Positions 1-7,599 of a stretch of 34,500 nucleotides of DNA are shown piece after piece. The stretch is taken from NCBI GenBank assembly GCA_050732775.1, contig JBOHRN010000011.1, positions 1 through 34,500 on the forward strand. The letters run 5' to 3'. Numbering within the stretch: position 1 is the stretch's first letter; the number at the start of each line of letters is the position of its first letter. The stretch comes from JBOHRN01 sp050732775 (lineage in GTDB: Bacteria; Gemmatimonadota; Gemmatimonadetes; Longimicrobiales; Longimicrobiaceae). A program made the position numbers and the translations under genes. The notes under the pieces were generated by a model. It was not told the origin of the DNA, ran no database searches, and saw only the letters and a program-made list of their open reading frames with translations.

Positions 1-2
1 TC

Positions 3-1949
3 TTCGGTGATCCGTGGGGTGGAGGGGCCAGACCGGTGCGGCCGTCAGACCGTTTCCGTCTGGGAGACGTTACGCTCGAGCTCACGCCCTCGGCGCGGCT
101 CAGCCCCCCTACACGCCTCGTGATCGAGGTGCTACCCTTCCGCCGGGCGGTGGAGCAGGTGCGCGAGACGCAAACGGTCTCCCTCCCCAACCGGGACGCA
201 CAGGTGGTGGCGGTCTCCTTCCAGAGTTCGGATTCTATCCTGGCGGCCAAAGTCCCGAACGCCTACGCCGGTCTGTTCATCCGCCACAAAGCTCTCACCA
301 GCAGCACCGACGCCCGCGGCACGGTGGACTTCATAAAGGAACAGGCGGCCATCTACCAGGACCAGCTCGCCCAAGCCGAGGTCGCGCTGCGCGACTTCCG
401 GGAGCAGCAACAGGTGGTGAGCCCGGAAGATCAGGCCTCGGCCCAGGTTCAGCGGCTCGCCGAGTTGCAAGCCGAGAGGGACGCGCTCGAGGTCGAGAGG
501 CAGGCCCTCTCCCGCCTCCTGCAGCGGGTCACGGCCACCTCTTCGGGCCCGGGAGATACCTCTCCCTACCGGCAACTCGCGTCTTTCCCCGCTTTTTTCT
601 CCAATCAGGCGGTTCAGGATATCCTCCTCAGCATCAACCAGTTGGAGACCGACCGTTCGGAACAGCTGACCACGCGCACGGAGGAGTTCATCGACGTCCA
701 GTCGCTCGACCGGCGTATCGGTGAACTGGAGGGCCAGCTGTACAGTACCGCGCGGAACTACCTGGCAAACCTGGAGACCCGAGGCGCTTCGCTGGATGGC
801 AACCTGGCCCGCTTCGGCGAGCAGTTGGAGGCCATCCCCGCCCGGGAGATCGAGTTCTTCCGGCTCTCCCGCCAGCAGGGGTTGCTGGAAGAGATTTACA
901 CGCTGCTCCAGACCCGCCTCACCGAGGCCGAGATCCAGCAGGCGGCCGTCCCCGGCAACGTGCGGATTCTGGACCCCGCCTTGATCCCGCAGGAGCCCTT
1001 TGCCCCCCGGCCTATGCGTACGCTTCTGCTAGCCGGTATGCTGGGTCTCCTGCTAGGCACGGGGGCGGCCTTCCTGCGCGAAGCCCTCGACACCAAGGTG
1101 CGCTCCAAGGAAGACGTGGAAACCGCCACCGGGGGGATGCCGATCCTCGGGTTCGTCCCCCGCATCCGCCCGCCCACCCTGGCCGCCGCGGGCAACGGCC
1201 GACAAAACGGACGTTTTAGCGGCTCCATCCGCCGACTCAAGCCCGAAGCGCTGCTGGAGGAGCGCCTGGTCACACACCTTGACCCGCGCAGCCCGCCGGC
1301 CGAAGCGTACCGCACGCTGCGCACCAACATCACCTTCTCCAGCGCGGAGCGCGCCCCGCGTCTTCTACTGGTGACTAGCTCCATGCCCGCCGATGGCAAG
1401 AGCACCAGCGCGGCCAATCTGGCCATCACGCTAGCCCAGCAAGGCATCCGCACCCTGCTGCTGGATGCCGACCTGCGCAAGGGGCTGCTGCACAAGGTGT
1501 TCAACGTTCCCCAGGAACCAGGGCTCAGCCACCTCCTGTTGGAACGCAACGTGGTGGAAGAGTGCCTCCAGGAGCTCGAGATCGGCAGGGCCGAAGAAGA
1601 GCCGTACTTGCACCTCCTACCCACGGGCGTCTATCCACCCAACCCGTCAGAGATGCTCGGCTCCCCGCGGATGAAGTCACTCTTAGGCGTGCTGCGCGCC
1701 CGCTTCCAGATGGTGGTGCTCGACGCTCCCCCCGTGAACCTGGTCACCGACGCGACCATCCTGGGCAAGCTGGTAGACTCCACGGTGCTCATCACCCGCA
1801 CGGGCGAGACCGACAAGCGCGCCTTGGAGCACGCGGCCGCGCAGCTCAGGCACCTGCGCATCCCGGTGGGCGGGGTGGTGCTCAACGATATAGACTTGGA
1901 GGGCAGGGGAAGGTACTACGGGTACGGCTACTACGCCTACGACAGCTAG
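3..1949 (+). CDS. wzc: Wzc-type polysaccharide co-polymerase with BY-kinase domain (5' partial)
   Basis: Inner-membrane chain-length regulator fused to a cytoplasmic bacterial tyrosine kinase, which controls Wzx/Wzy-dependent polymer export. The frame is open to the left window edge, so the first membrane segment and the N-terminus are lost. A GTG at 36 is only an internal codon; residue numbers below count from it. Visible are a periplasmic Wzz/GNVR region rich in coiled coil (about 80-300), a second membrane helix (about 327-347), Walker A with ADGKST (about 452-457), Walker A' with DAD (about 476-478), Walker B with VVLDAPP (Asp about 563), and a C-terminal cluster of six tyrosines (627-635) typical of autophosphorylation tails. 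It converges on the capD-like gene with 25 nt between stop codons. This is the intact counterpart of the decayed co-polymerase at 20528-22660. Confidence 0.93.
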   Translation, partial: FGDPWGGGARPVRPSDRFRLGDVTLELTPSARLSPPTRLVIEVLPFRRAVEQVRETQTVSLPNRDAQVVAVSFQSSDSILAAKVPNAYAGLFIRHKALTSSTDARGTVDFIKEQAAIYQDQLAQAEVALRDFREQQQVVSPEDQASAQVQRLAELQAERDALEVERQALSRLLQRVTATSSGPGDTSPYRQLASFPAFFSNQAVQDILLSINQLETDRSEQLTTRTEEFIDVQSLDRRIGELEGQLYSTARNYLANLETRGASLDGNLARFGEQLEAIPAREIEFFRLSRQQGLLEEIYTLLQTRLTEAEIQQAAVPGNVRILDPALIPQEPFAPRPMRTLLLAGMLGLLLGTGAAFLREALDTKVRSKEDVETATGGMPILGFVPRIRPPTLAAAGNGRQNGRFSGSIRRLKPEALLEERLVTHLDPRSPPAEAYRTLRTNITFSSAERAPRLLLVTSSMPADGKSTSAANLAITLAQQGIRTLLLDADLRKGLLHKVFNVPQEPGLSHLLLERNVVEECLQELEIGRAEEEPYLHLLPTGVYPPNPSEMLGSPRMKSLLGVLRARFQMVVLDAPPVNLVTDATILGKLVDSTVLITRTGETDKRALEHAAAQLRHLRIPVGGVVLNDIDLEGRGRYYGYGYYAYDS

Positions 1950-1965
1950 ACGGCCGTTGAGAAAT

Positions 1966-1989
1966 CGCGCAGCTCTACGGTGCTGCGCG
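1966..1989. terminator. GC hairpin between convergent wzc and capD-like genes
   Basis: Perfect 8-bp inverted repeat CGCGCAGC / GCTGCGCG with an 8-nt loop. It starts 16 nt after the wzc stop codon and runs into the last codons of the convergent capD-like gene. No T-run follows on either strand, so it is not a canonical intrinsic terminator. Its location suggests a bidirectional transcript-end or mRNA-stabilising hairpin. Confidence 0.35.
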
Positions 1990-3867
1990 CAGAGCCAACG
2001 AGGCGGCCAAATTTCGCAAGGGCGGCACGCACTCCGGAACCAGCGAGCAGATGGCGAGCACGGCGTCGGGGGAGTCGTTCAGTTCGAGGGCGGTTACCAA
2101 TCGGTCCATGCCTACCCGCACTTTTTTTCCGTCGGCCTCGTCGGTCCGCACGATACGGATCTTCTCGACCGACGTCGGCACTGTTGCTTCGACCTCGGAC
2201 ATCAGCTCCTCGTACAGCTTTTCACCCGGCCTGAGCCCGGTAAAGACGATCGGGACGTCCTTGTAGGGCTCCAGACCGGAGAGGCGCACCAGGCTTTCGG
2301 CCAGATCCACTATGCGCACCGGCTCTCCCATCTCGAGCATGGAGACGCACCCCCGCGCCTCGGGGAGGGCAGCCGCCTGGAGCACCAGCTGGACGGATTC
2401 CGAAATGGTCATGAAGTAGCGGGTGACGCTTGGGTGGGTAACCGTGAGCGGGGCCCCCTCGGCGAGCTGTTTGCGGAACAGGGGGATCACGCTGCCTTGG
2501 GAGCCCAAGACGTTGCCGAAACGGACGGCGCGAAAGTCTGTGGACGAGTCGCGGAAGCCCGGCCACCCCAAGACTATCCTCTCCGCGATCCGCTTGGTGG
2601 CGCCCATCACGCTCGATGGCTTGACCGCCTTGTCGGTCGAGACCAGCACGAACTTAGACACCCCGATGGCCACTGCGCACTCGGCCGCGTTCAAGGTGCC
2701 GATAACGTTGTTCTCGACGGCCTCGGTTACGTTTTCCTCCATCAGCGGGACATGCTTATAGGCCGCCGCGTGGAAAACGTACTCGGGATCCTCGTGCTCG
2801 AAAACCTTCTCGAGCCGCAGCCGGTTGCGCACGTCGGCGACGACGGGAACCAGATCCAACCCGGGGTACGCGCGTTTTAGTTCGAGCTGGCAGAAGTACA
2901 GCGGACTCTCTGCCTGTTCGAGCAGAATGAGCCGGGAGGGCGAAAATTCGGCGATCTGGCGGGCGAGCTCGGCCCCGATAGACCCGGCGGCCCCCGTGAC
3001 CAGCACCCGGCGACCCTGCAGGTCGGCCCGGATCTGGTCCAGGTTGAGGTCCACCGGGTCGCGCCCCAGAAGGTCGTCGATCTGGACGGTACGGAGCTGG
3101 CTGACCTTGACCCGCCCGTCGATCAGCTCTCGGAGCGACGGGACTATCTTGAACTCCACCCCACTGGTCATGCACCGGTCCACGATGCGCTGCATGTCGG
3201 CACGGTTAGCCGAGGGGATGGCGATGACCACCAACCCGGCGTGCGTCCGTGTCGCGAACTCGTGCAGCCGTTCGGTGCCGCCGAGCACCGAGACCCCGTG
3301 CAACTTCATGCCGTGCGTGGCCGGATCGTCGTCGAGGATAGCCACTGGTTCCATATCCCGGGAGCCGCCCCTCTTCATCTGGCGGATGAGCCGCTCGGCG
3401 GCGTCTCCCGCCCCGATAAGGAGTGTGGGTATGCCCTGCTTTCTACGGCGCAGGGAAAACCGTCCCTCGCGCAATCCACGCACGGCGAATCGGGCACCAC
3501 CAAACAGAAAGATGGCGATCGCCCAGTCGAGCAGGAGCACGCTCCGAGGCAGCTCTCCCGGCCGGCCTAGCAGGAATAAGGTGACCAGGAATAGAAATGA
3601 ACTGAGGGTGATCGCCTTGACCAGGTCGATCAGGTCGTCCAGCCCCACGTGCCGCCACCACCCCCGGTGGAGCCCGAATACCGCCAGCGAACCGAAGCGC
3701 AGAGCCACCAGGAACGGGACGGTGAGCCAGAAGACATTCCGGTAGAGCTGCGGGACCTGGAAGTCGAAGCGCAGCGCGAAAGCCAGGTAGTAACCGAGCG
3801 GAATCAGCAGGAGGTGAATCCCGAAGATGATCGGCTGACGGTAGCGGAGGAGGCGATCAGGGAACAT
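1975..3867 (-). CDS. capD: Membrane-bound UDP-sugar 4,6-dehydratase (CapD/WbpM family)
   Basis: Predicted UDP-GlcNAc 4,6-dehydratase of the large, membrane-anchored type, which starts synthesis of QuiNAc/FucNAc-type deoxy sugars. At 630 aa it matches WbpM/CapD length. About four membrane helices fill residues 13-130. A first Rossmann region has GAGDAAERL (about 150) and the catalytic SDR domain begins with VTGAAGSIGAE (about 289). The active site reads STDKAV followed by Met421-x3-Lys425: methionine replaces the usual SDR tyrosine, as is known for WbpM-type enzymes. ATG at 3867 has no obvious Shine-Dalgarno sequence. It lies 97 nt downstream of cysNC on the same strand, so it may be read from that operon or from its own promoter. 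The product would feed the polysaccharide pathway; the downstream reductase or aminotransferase is not in the window. Confidence 0.9.
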   Translation of the reverse strand: MFPDRLLRYRQPIIFGIHLLLIPLGYYLAFALRFDFQVPQLYRNVFWLTVPFLVALRFGSLAVFGLHRGWWRHVGLDDLIDLVKAITLSSFLFLVTLFLLGRPGELPRSVLLLDWAIAIFLFGGARFAVRGLREGRFSLRRRKQGIPTLLIGAGDAAERLIRQMKRGGSRDMEPVAILDDDPATHGMKLHGVSVLGGTERLHEFATRTHAGLVVIAIPSANRADMQRIVDRCMTSGVEFKIVPSLRELIDGRVKVSQLRTVQIDDLLGRDPVDLNLDQIRADLQGRRVLVTGAAGSIGAELARQIAEFSPSRLILLEQAESPLYFCQLELKRAYPGLDLVPVVADVRNRLRLEKVFEHEDPEYVFHAAAYKHVPLMEENVTEAVENNVIGTLNAAECAVAIGVSKFVLVSTDKAVKPSSVMGATKRIAERIVLGWPGFRDSSTDFRAVRFGNVLGSQGSVIPLFRKQLAEGAPLTVTHPSVTRYFMTISESVQLVLQAAALPEARGCVSMLEMGEPVRIVDLAESLVRLSGLEPYKDVPIVFTGLRPGEKLYEELMSEVEATVPTSVEKIRIVRTDEADGKKVRVGMDRLVTALELNDSPDAVLAICSLVPECVPPLRNLAASLALRAAP

Positions 3868-3872
3868 GGGTT

Positions 3873-3900
3873 ACAGTAACTGTCTTGTTCATGACCTCAA
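3873..3900 (-). promoter_or_regulatory. Candidate promoter directly upstream of capD-like gene
   Basis: On the minus strand TTGAGG (3900-3895), a 16-nt spacer and TACTGT (3878-3873), five nt before the ATG at 3867. This would give a leaderless or nearly leaderless transcript, consistent with the missing Shine-Dalgarno. The -10 overlaps two nested short palindromes, GTTAC-A-GTAAC (3870-3880) and ACAGT-A-ACTGT (3873-3883), which could serve as an operator. The -10 match is weak. Confidence 0.28.
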
Positions 3901-3964
3901 CTGTCAATTTCGGCGAGCGGCGCCCTTTCAAGGGTTGGCGTATTGACAAGCAAACAGAATCCAT

Positions 3965-5905
3965 TCAAGAACCCTTTTTACCACTTGGCCACAATGGTGT
4001 CAACTCAGCTAGCACCGCTTCGACACCCTCCGATATAGCAGTATCCGTCGTCACGATAGCAAGTTCGGGTCTCTCCGGCGCCTCATAGGGCGCCGAAACC
4101 CCGCTTAGGTCGATAATCTCCCCCCGCTCTGCTCTCGCGTACAGCCCCTTCGGATCCCGCCGCTTCAGTTCCTCTAAGTCACACTCCACATAGATCTCGA
4201 AGAAACGCCCCGCCGGAAACATCCGCCGAACCCGCTCGCGATCCTCCCGGTACGGCGAGACAAAGGTACAGAGCACGATACTTCCCTGCTCGAAAAAGAG
4301 CTTCGCTACCTCAGCCACCCGGCGGATGTTTTCCTTACGGTCCTCCGGGCTGAAGCCGAGGTCGCCGCAGAGCCCGTGACGTACCTGGTCGCCGTCGAGG
4401 AGCATGGTCTGAGATCCCTGCTCGTGGAGCCGCCGCTCCATCTCGCGAGCGATGGTCGTTTTTCCCGCCCCTGAGAGGCCGGTGAACCAGAGCACCGCCG
4501 CCTTGTGGCCGCTGCGCTCCTCCCTTTCCTCCTTGGGGATGTTGACTCCTTCCCATACTACATTGGGCGACAGCGGGCGGGGCGTGACCTCGGCTGGTAG
4601 ATCCGCCGCCCTCCAAGGGTCCTCTACGGGCTCGCGCACCTCGCTCCGGATCATGCCCGCGCCAACGGTGGCGTTAGACGCCGGGTCCACCAGGACGAAG
4701 CTACCCGTCTGCTGGTTGAGCTGATAGGGGTCGAAGAAGAGCGGGGACGCCGTGATGATCCGGAGCCGGCCTATGTCGTTGAGCCCGAGCGTAGGTACCT
4801 CTTCCCGGTGAAGCGTGTTGACGTCGATCCGGTAGACAACACGCTCCACTAACGCTTTAATCTCCCGGGTTGTGTGGAAGAGCGCATACTCTCGAGCGGG
4901 ATCGAGGGGTCTCTCGTTCAGCCAACAGACGATTGCCTCGAAGCGGTGGGCCGAGGTAGGAAGGTTCTTCCGTCGTACGATCATATCGCCCCGACTGATG
5001 TCGAGCTCGTCCTCCACCGTGAGCACTACCGAGTCTCCAGCCACGGCTTCCGGCACCGGCCCGTCGAAAGTATCCACCGTTCGGATACGGGTCGACATGC
5101 CGGAGGGTAACACCGCCACCTCCTCTCCGGGGCTCACCGACCCCGAGGCAACCCTGCCCGCGTATCCGCGGTAGTCCTGGCCGGGCCGGATTACGTACTG
5201 GACCGGAAAACGGAAGTCGACCAGGTTGCGGGCCACCCCGAGGTTCACGGTCTCGAGGTGGTGGAGTAGGGTGGCGCCGTCGTACCACGGCGTGTTGCCG
5301 CTCTCCTCCACCAGGTTGTCGCCGTGGAGGGCCGAAATAGGTATGAAGGCGAGGTCCTGCACCGTAAGCTTCTCGGAAAACTCGGTATACTCTTCGACGA
5401 TGCTTTCGTACACACCTTCGGACCAGCCCACCAAATCCATCTTGTTCACGGCCACCAGGATGTGAGGGATGCCGAGGAGGGAGGCGAGAAATCCGTGCCG
5501 CTTCGACTGGGTGAGCACCCCTTTGCGGGCGTCGATAAGCACGATGGCCAGCTCCGCACTGGAGGCCCCCGTCACCATGTTGCGCGTGTACTGCTCGTGT
5601 CCCGGCGTGTCGGCGATGATAAACTTCCGCTTGGGCGTGGCGAAGTAGCGGTACGCTACGTCGATGGTGATGTTCTGCTCGCGCTCGGCGCGGAGGCCGT
5701 CGGTGAGGAGTGCCAGGTTCACGTACCCTTCTCCTCGCCGTTCGCTGGTCCGCTCCACCGCCTCGAGCTGGTCCTGGAAGATCGACTTGGTGTCGTACAG
5801 TAGGCGGCCGATCAGTGTGCTCTTGCCGTCGTCCACGCTTCCCGCGGTGCTGAAGCGTAGCAGATCCATCTCCGGAAACCCGCCGTTGCGCGACGATGCA
5901 GCCAT
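3965..5905 (-). CDS. cysNC: Bifunctional sulfate adenylyltransferase GTPase subunit / APS kinase (CysN-CysC fusion)
   Basis: CysN part: with CysD it couples GTP hydrolysis to APS formation from ATP and sulfate. CysC part: phosphorylates APS to PAPS. The 646 aa show an EF-Tu-like GTPase with GSVDDGKST (about 22-30), DTPGH (about 100) and NKMD (about 155), then beta-barrel domains, then APS kinase with P-loop GLSGAGKTT (about 476-484), FVSPYREDR and DPKGLYARA. This is the NodQ/CysNC architecture. ATG at 5905 shares one base with the cysD stop (TGATG), implying translational coupling. Within the transporter-cysQ-cysD-cysNC set it makes PAPS. With no PAPS reductase here, the PAPS could serve sulfotransferases, as NodPQ does for Nod factors, or ordinary assimilation elsewhere. 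Confidence 0.96.
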   Translation of the reverse strand: MAASSRNGGFPEMDLLRFSTAGSVDDGKSTLIGRLLYDTKSIFQDQLEAVERTSERRGEGYVNLALLTDGLRAEREQNITIDVAYRYFATPKRKFIIADTPGHEQYTRNMVTGASSAELAIVLIDARKGVLTQSKRHGFLASLLGIPHILVAVNKMDLVGWSEGVYESIVEEYTEFSEKLTVQDLAFIPISALHGDNLVEESGNTPWYDGATLLHHLETVNLGVARNLVDFRFPVQYVIRPGQDYRGYAGRVASGSVSPGEEVAVLPSGMSTRIRTVDTFDGPVPEAVAGDSVVLTVEDELDISRGDMIVRRKNLPTSAHRFEAIVCWLNERPLDPAREYALFHTTREIKALVERVVYRIDVNTLHREEVPTLGLNDIGRLRIITASPLFFDPYQLNQQTGSFVLVDPASNATVGAGMIRSEVREPVEDPWRAADLPAEVTPRPLSPNVVWEGVNIPKEEREERSGHKAAVLWFTGLSGAGKTTIAREMERRLHEQGSQTMLLDGDQVRHGLCGDLGFSPEDRKENIRRVAEVAKLFFEQGSIVLCTFVSPYREDRERVRRMFPAGRFFEIYVECDLEELKRRDPKGLYARAERGEIIDLSGVSAPYEAPERPELAIVTTDTAISEGVEAVLAELTPLWPSGKKGS

Positions 5906-6810
5906 CAGAAGTACCCCGCTTTCTTTCGGTCTTCCATCGCCGCTTCGGAACGCTTGTCGTCGACCCGGGCTCCCCGCTCACCTATCCGCACAGTCGCCAC
6001 CTCTGCGATGATCTCCTCGACGGTCGAGGCCTTAGATTCGATAGCGCCCGTGCAGGTGGCGTCTCCGACGGTCCGGAAACGCACCGTGCGCTCCTCATAA
6101 CCCTCGCCGTCGAGGAGGGAAAGGAAGTGGGACTCGGCAAGGAGCACGCCGTCGCGCTCGACCACCGCCCGCCGATGAGAAAAGTAAAGAGTCGGCAGCT
6201 CGATGCGCTCACGCGCCGCGTACTGCCAGACGTCCAGCTCGGTCCAGTTGCTGAGCGGGAACACTCGGAAGTGCTCCCCCGGGGTCTTGCGTCCGTTGAA
6301 CAAGTTCCACAGCTCGGGTCGCTGCTCCTTGGGGTTCCACTGGCCGAAGGCGTCCCGGTGCGAGAAGAAGCGCTCCTTGGCCCGGGCCTTCTCCTCGTCA
6401 CGGCGCCCGCCGCCGAGGGCCGCGTCGATCCTGTGCTGCCGGATGGTGTCTAGTAGGGTAACGGTCTGGAGTGCGTTGCGACTCGCACTGGGACCGGTCT
6501 CCTCTACGACCCGGCCCCGATCGATCGACTCTTGGACGCTCCCTACGATTAGACGTGCCCCGATGCTCTGGACCAACCGGTCGCGAAATTCGATGGTCTC
6601 GGGAAAGTTATGGCCCGTGTCGATATGGACCAGTGGAAAGGGAAGCGTCGCCGGATGAAACGCCTTGCTCGCCAAATGGACCATCACAATCGAATCCTTG
6701 CCACCCGAAAATAGCAAGGCGGGGCGCTCGAACTGCGCGGCGACCTCCCGTAAGACGAAGATGGCTTCGGCTTCGAGCTGTTGAAGATGACTTTTTCGGT
6801 ATAATGACAT
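5905..6810 (-). CDS. cysD: Sulfate adenylyltransferase subunit 2 (CysD)
   Basis: Catalytic ATP pyrophosphatase subunit that adenylates sulfate to APS as a heterodimer with CysN. The 301 aa match the family length of about 300. The PP-loop signature FSGGKDS is near residues 34-40. Other family features include the HIDTGHNFPET stretch (about 82-92), a WTELDVWQY segment and a C-terminal R(K)-AGYF ending. The ATG at 6810 overlaps the cysQ stop by one base (TAATG), and its own stop overlaps the cysNC start. Function is secure from sequence; whether the APS feeds cysteine synthesis or sulfation is open. Confidence 0.97.
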   Translation of the reverse strand: MSLYRKSHLQQLEAEAIFVLREVAAQFERPALLFSGGKDSIVMVHLASKAFHPATLPFPLVHIDTGHNFPETIEFRDRLVQSIGARLIVGSVQESIDRGRVVEETGPSASRNALQTVTLLDTIRQHRIDAALGGGRRDEEKARAKERFFSHRDAFGQWNPKEQRPELWNLFNGRKTPGEHFRVFPLSNWTELDVWQYAARERIELPTLYFSHRRAVVERDGVLLAESHFLSLLDGEGYEERTVRFRTVGDATCTGAIESKASTVEEIIAEVATVRIGERGARVDDKRSEAAMEDRKKAGYF

Positions 6811-7598
6811 TATCCCAACGTCGTTGACTCGATCAAAGAGCGCCAGTCTGTTACGTCATCTCCCACCGTCACGATCGGGGGGTTCTTCCATGCCGGTTTT
6901 CGATACCGTAGGGGTAATCCTGCAAGGTCCAGAACCCGGCCGCCCGCCGCCTCAACGATGCATTGGGCGGCGCCCGTATCCCACTCCATGGTTGGACGGT
7001 CACGAAGGTACAGATCGGCAAGTCCCTCCGCTACCAGACAGAATTTGAATGAACTACCCATGCTCACGGTTCGCGCTTTTGGAAGCCTCGCCAGGAGCGC
7101 TTCCACCACAGGGCCGGTATGATCCCGGCTGACAACGACGGTTAGTTGGTCTGGGTTGGAGTCGCGCGTCCGAATCGAGATCGACTTTCCGGCTTGCCAA
7201 CGCCGTGCCTCCGATCCGGTCACCCCGGTGTAGGTAATTCCCTTGACGGGAACGTGTACCACTCCCAGCACCGGATGATCCCCTTCAATGAGCGCGATAT
7301 TGACTGTAAACTCCCCGGTTGCGTTAAGGAATTCCTTGGTCCCATCCAAGGGGTCTACCAGCCAGTAGCGCGTTTCACCCTTCCAATTATCGAGCTCTAT
7401 GGCACCTCCCTCCTCCGAGAGAGCAGGGATGCCGGGGGTTAGATCTTGCAGAGCTCGGACTATCAAATTGTGCGCGCATTGATCTGCCACGGTGAACGGA
7501 GACAGGTCATTTTTTTGTTGCACGCTTTCGCTACAGCCGTAGTGACGCAAAATCTCTTCACCGGCCGCGACGGCGATGTCGATGATCTGTTTGATCAT
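6810..7598 (-). CDS. cysQ: 3'(2'),5'-bisphosphate nucleotidase (CysQ)
   Basis: Inositol-monophosphatase-superfamily phosphatase that converts PAP to AMP, relieving the PAP formed when PAPS is used by sulfotransferases or PAPS reductase. Metal-binding motifs are visible: SEEGG, DPLDGTKEF and EWDTGAAQ, the last being CysQ-like. I start it at ATG 7598 (262 aa), one nt after the transporter TGA; the frame extends 14 codons upstream to 7640 but those residues do not look like CysQ. The stop overlaps the cysD start by one base. Its place in a four-gene unit with sulfate transport and activation fits PAP turnover. Base composition is lower in GC than the genes to the right. Confidence 0.92.
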   Translation of the reverse strand: MIKQIIDIAVAAGEEILRHYGCSESVQQKNDLSPFTVADQCAHNLIVRALQDLTPGIPALSEEGGAIELDNWKGETRYWLVDPLDGTKEFLNATGEFTVNIALIEGDHPVLGVVHVPVKGITYTGVTGSEARRWQAGKSISIRTRDSNPDQLTVVVSRDHTGPVVEALLARLPKARTVSMGSSFKFCLVAEGLADLYLRDRPTMEWDTGAAQCIVEAAGGRVLDLAGLPLRYRKPAWKNPPIVTVGDDVTDWRSLIESTTLG

Positions 7599-7599
7599 G

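Noticed and set aside
3908..3964. Possible terminator after cysNC (CCCT-TGAA-AGGG and GGCG-CGCC repeats)
   Set aside because: Stems of only four bp with no T-run on the minus strand; not enough to call.
4857..5981. Minus-strand ORF of 374 codons across cysD/cysNC
   Set aside because: Frame-shifted shadow of cysNC; arginine- and glycine-rich with no family motifs.
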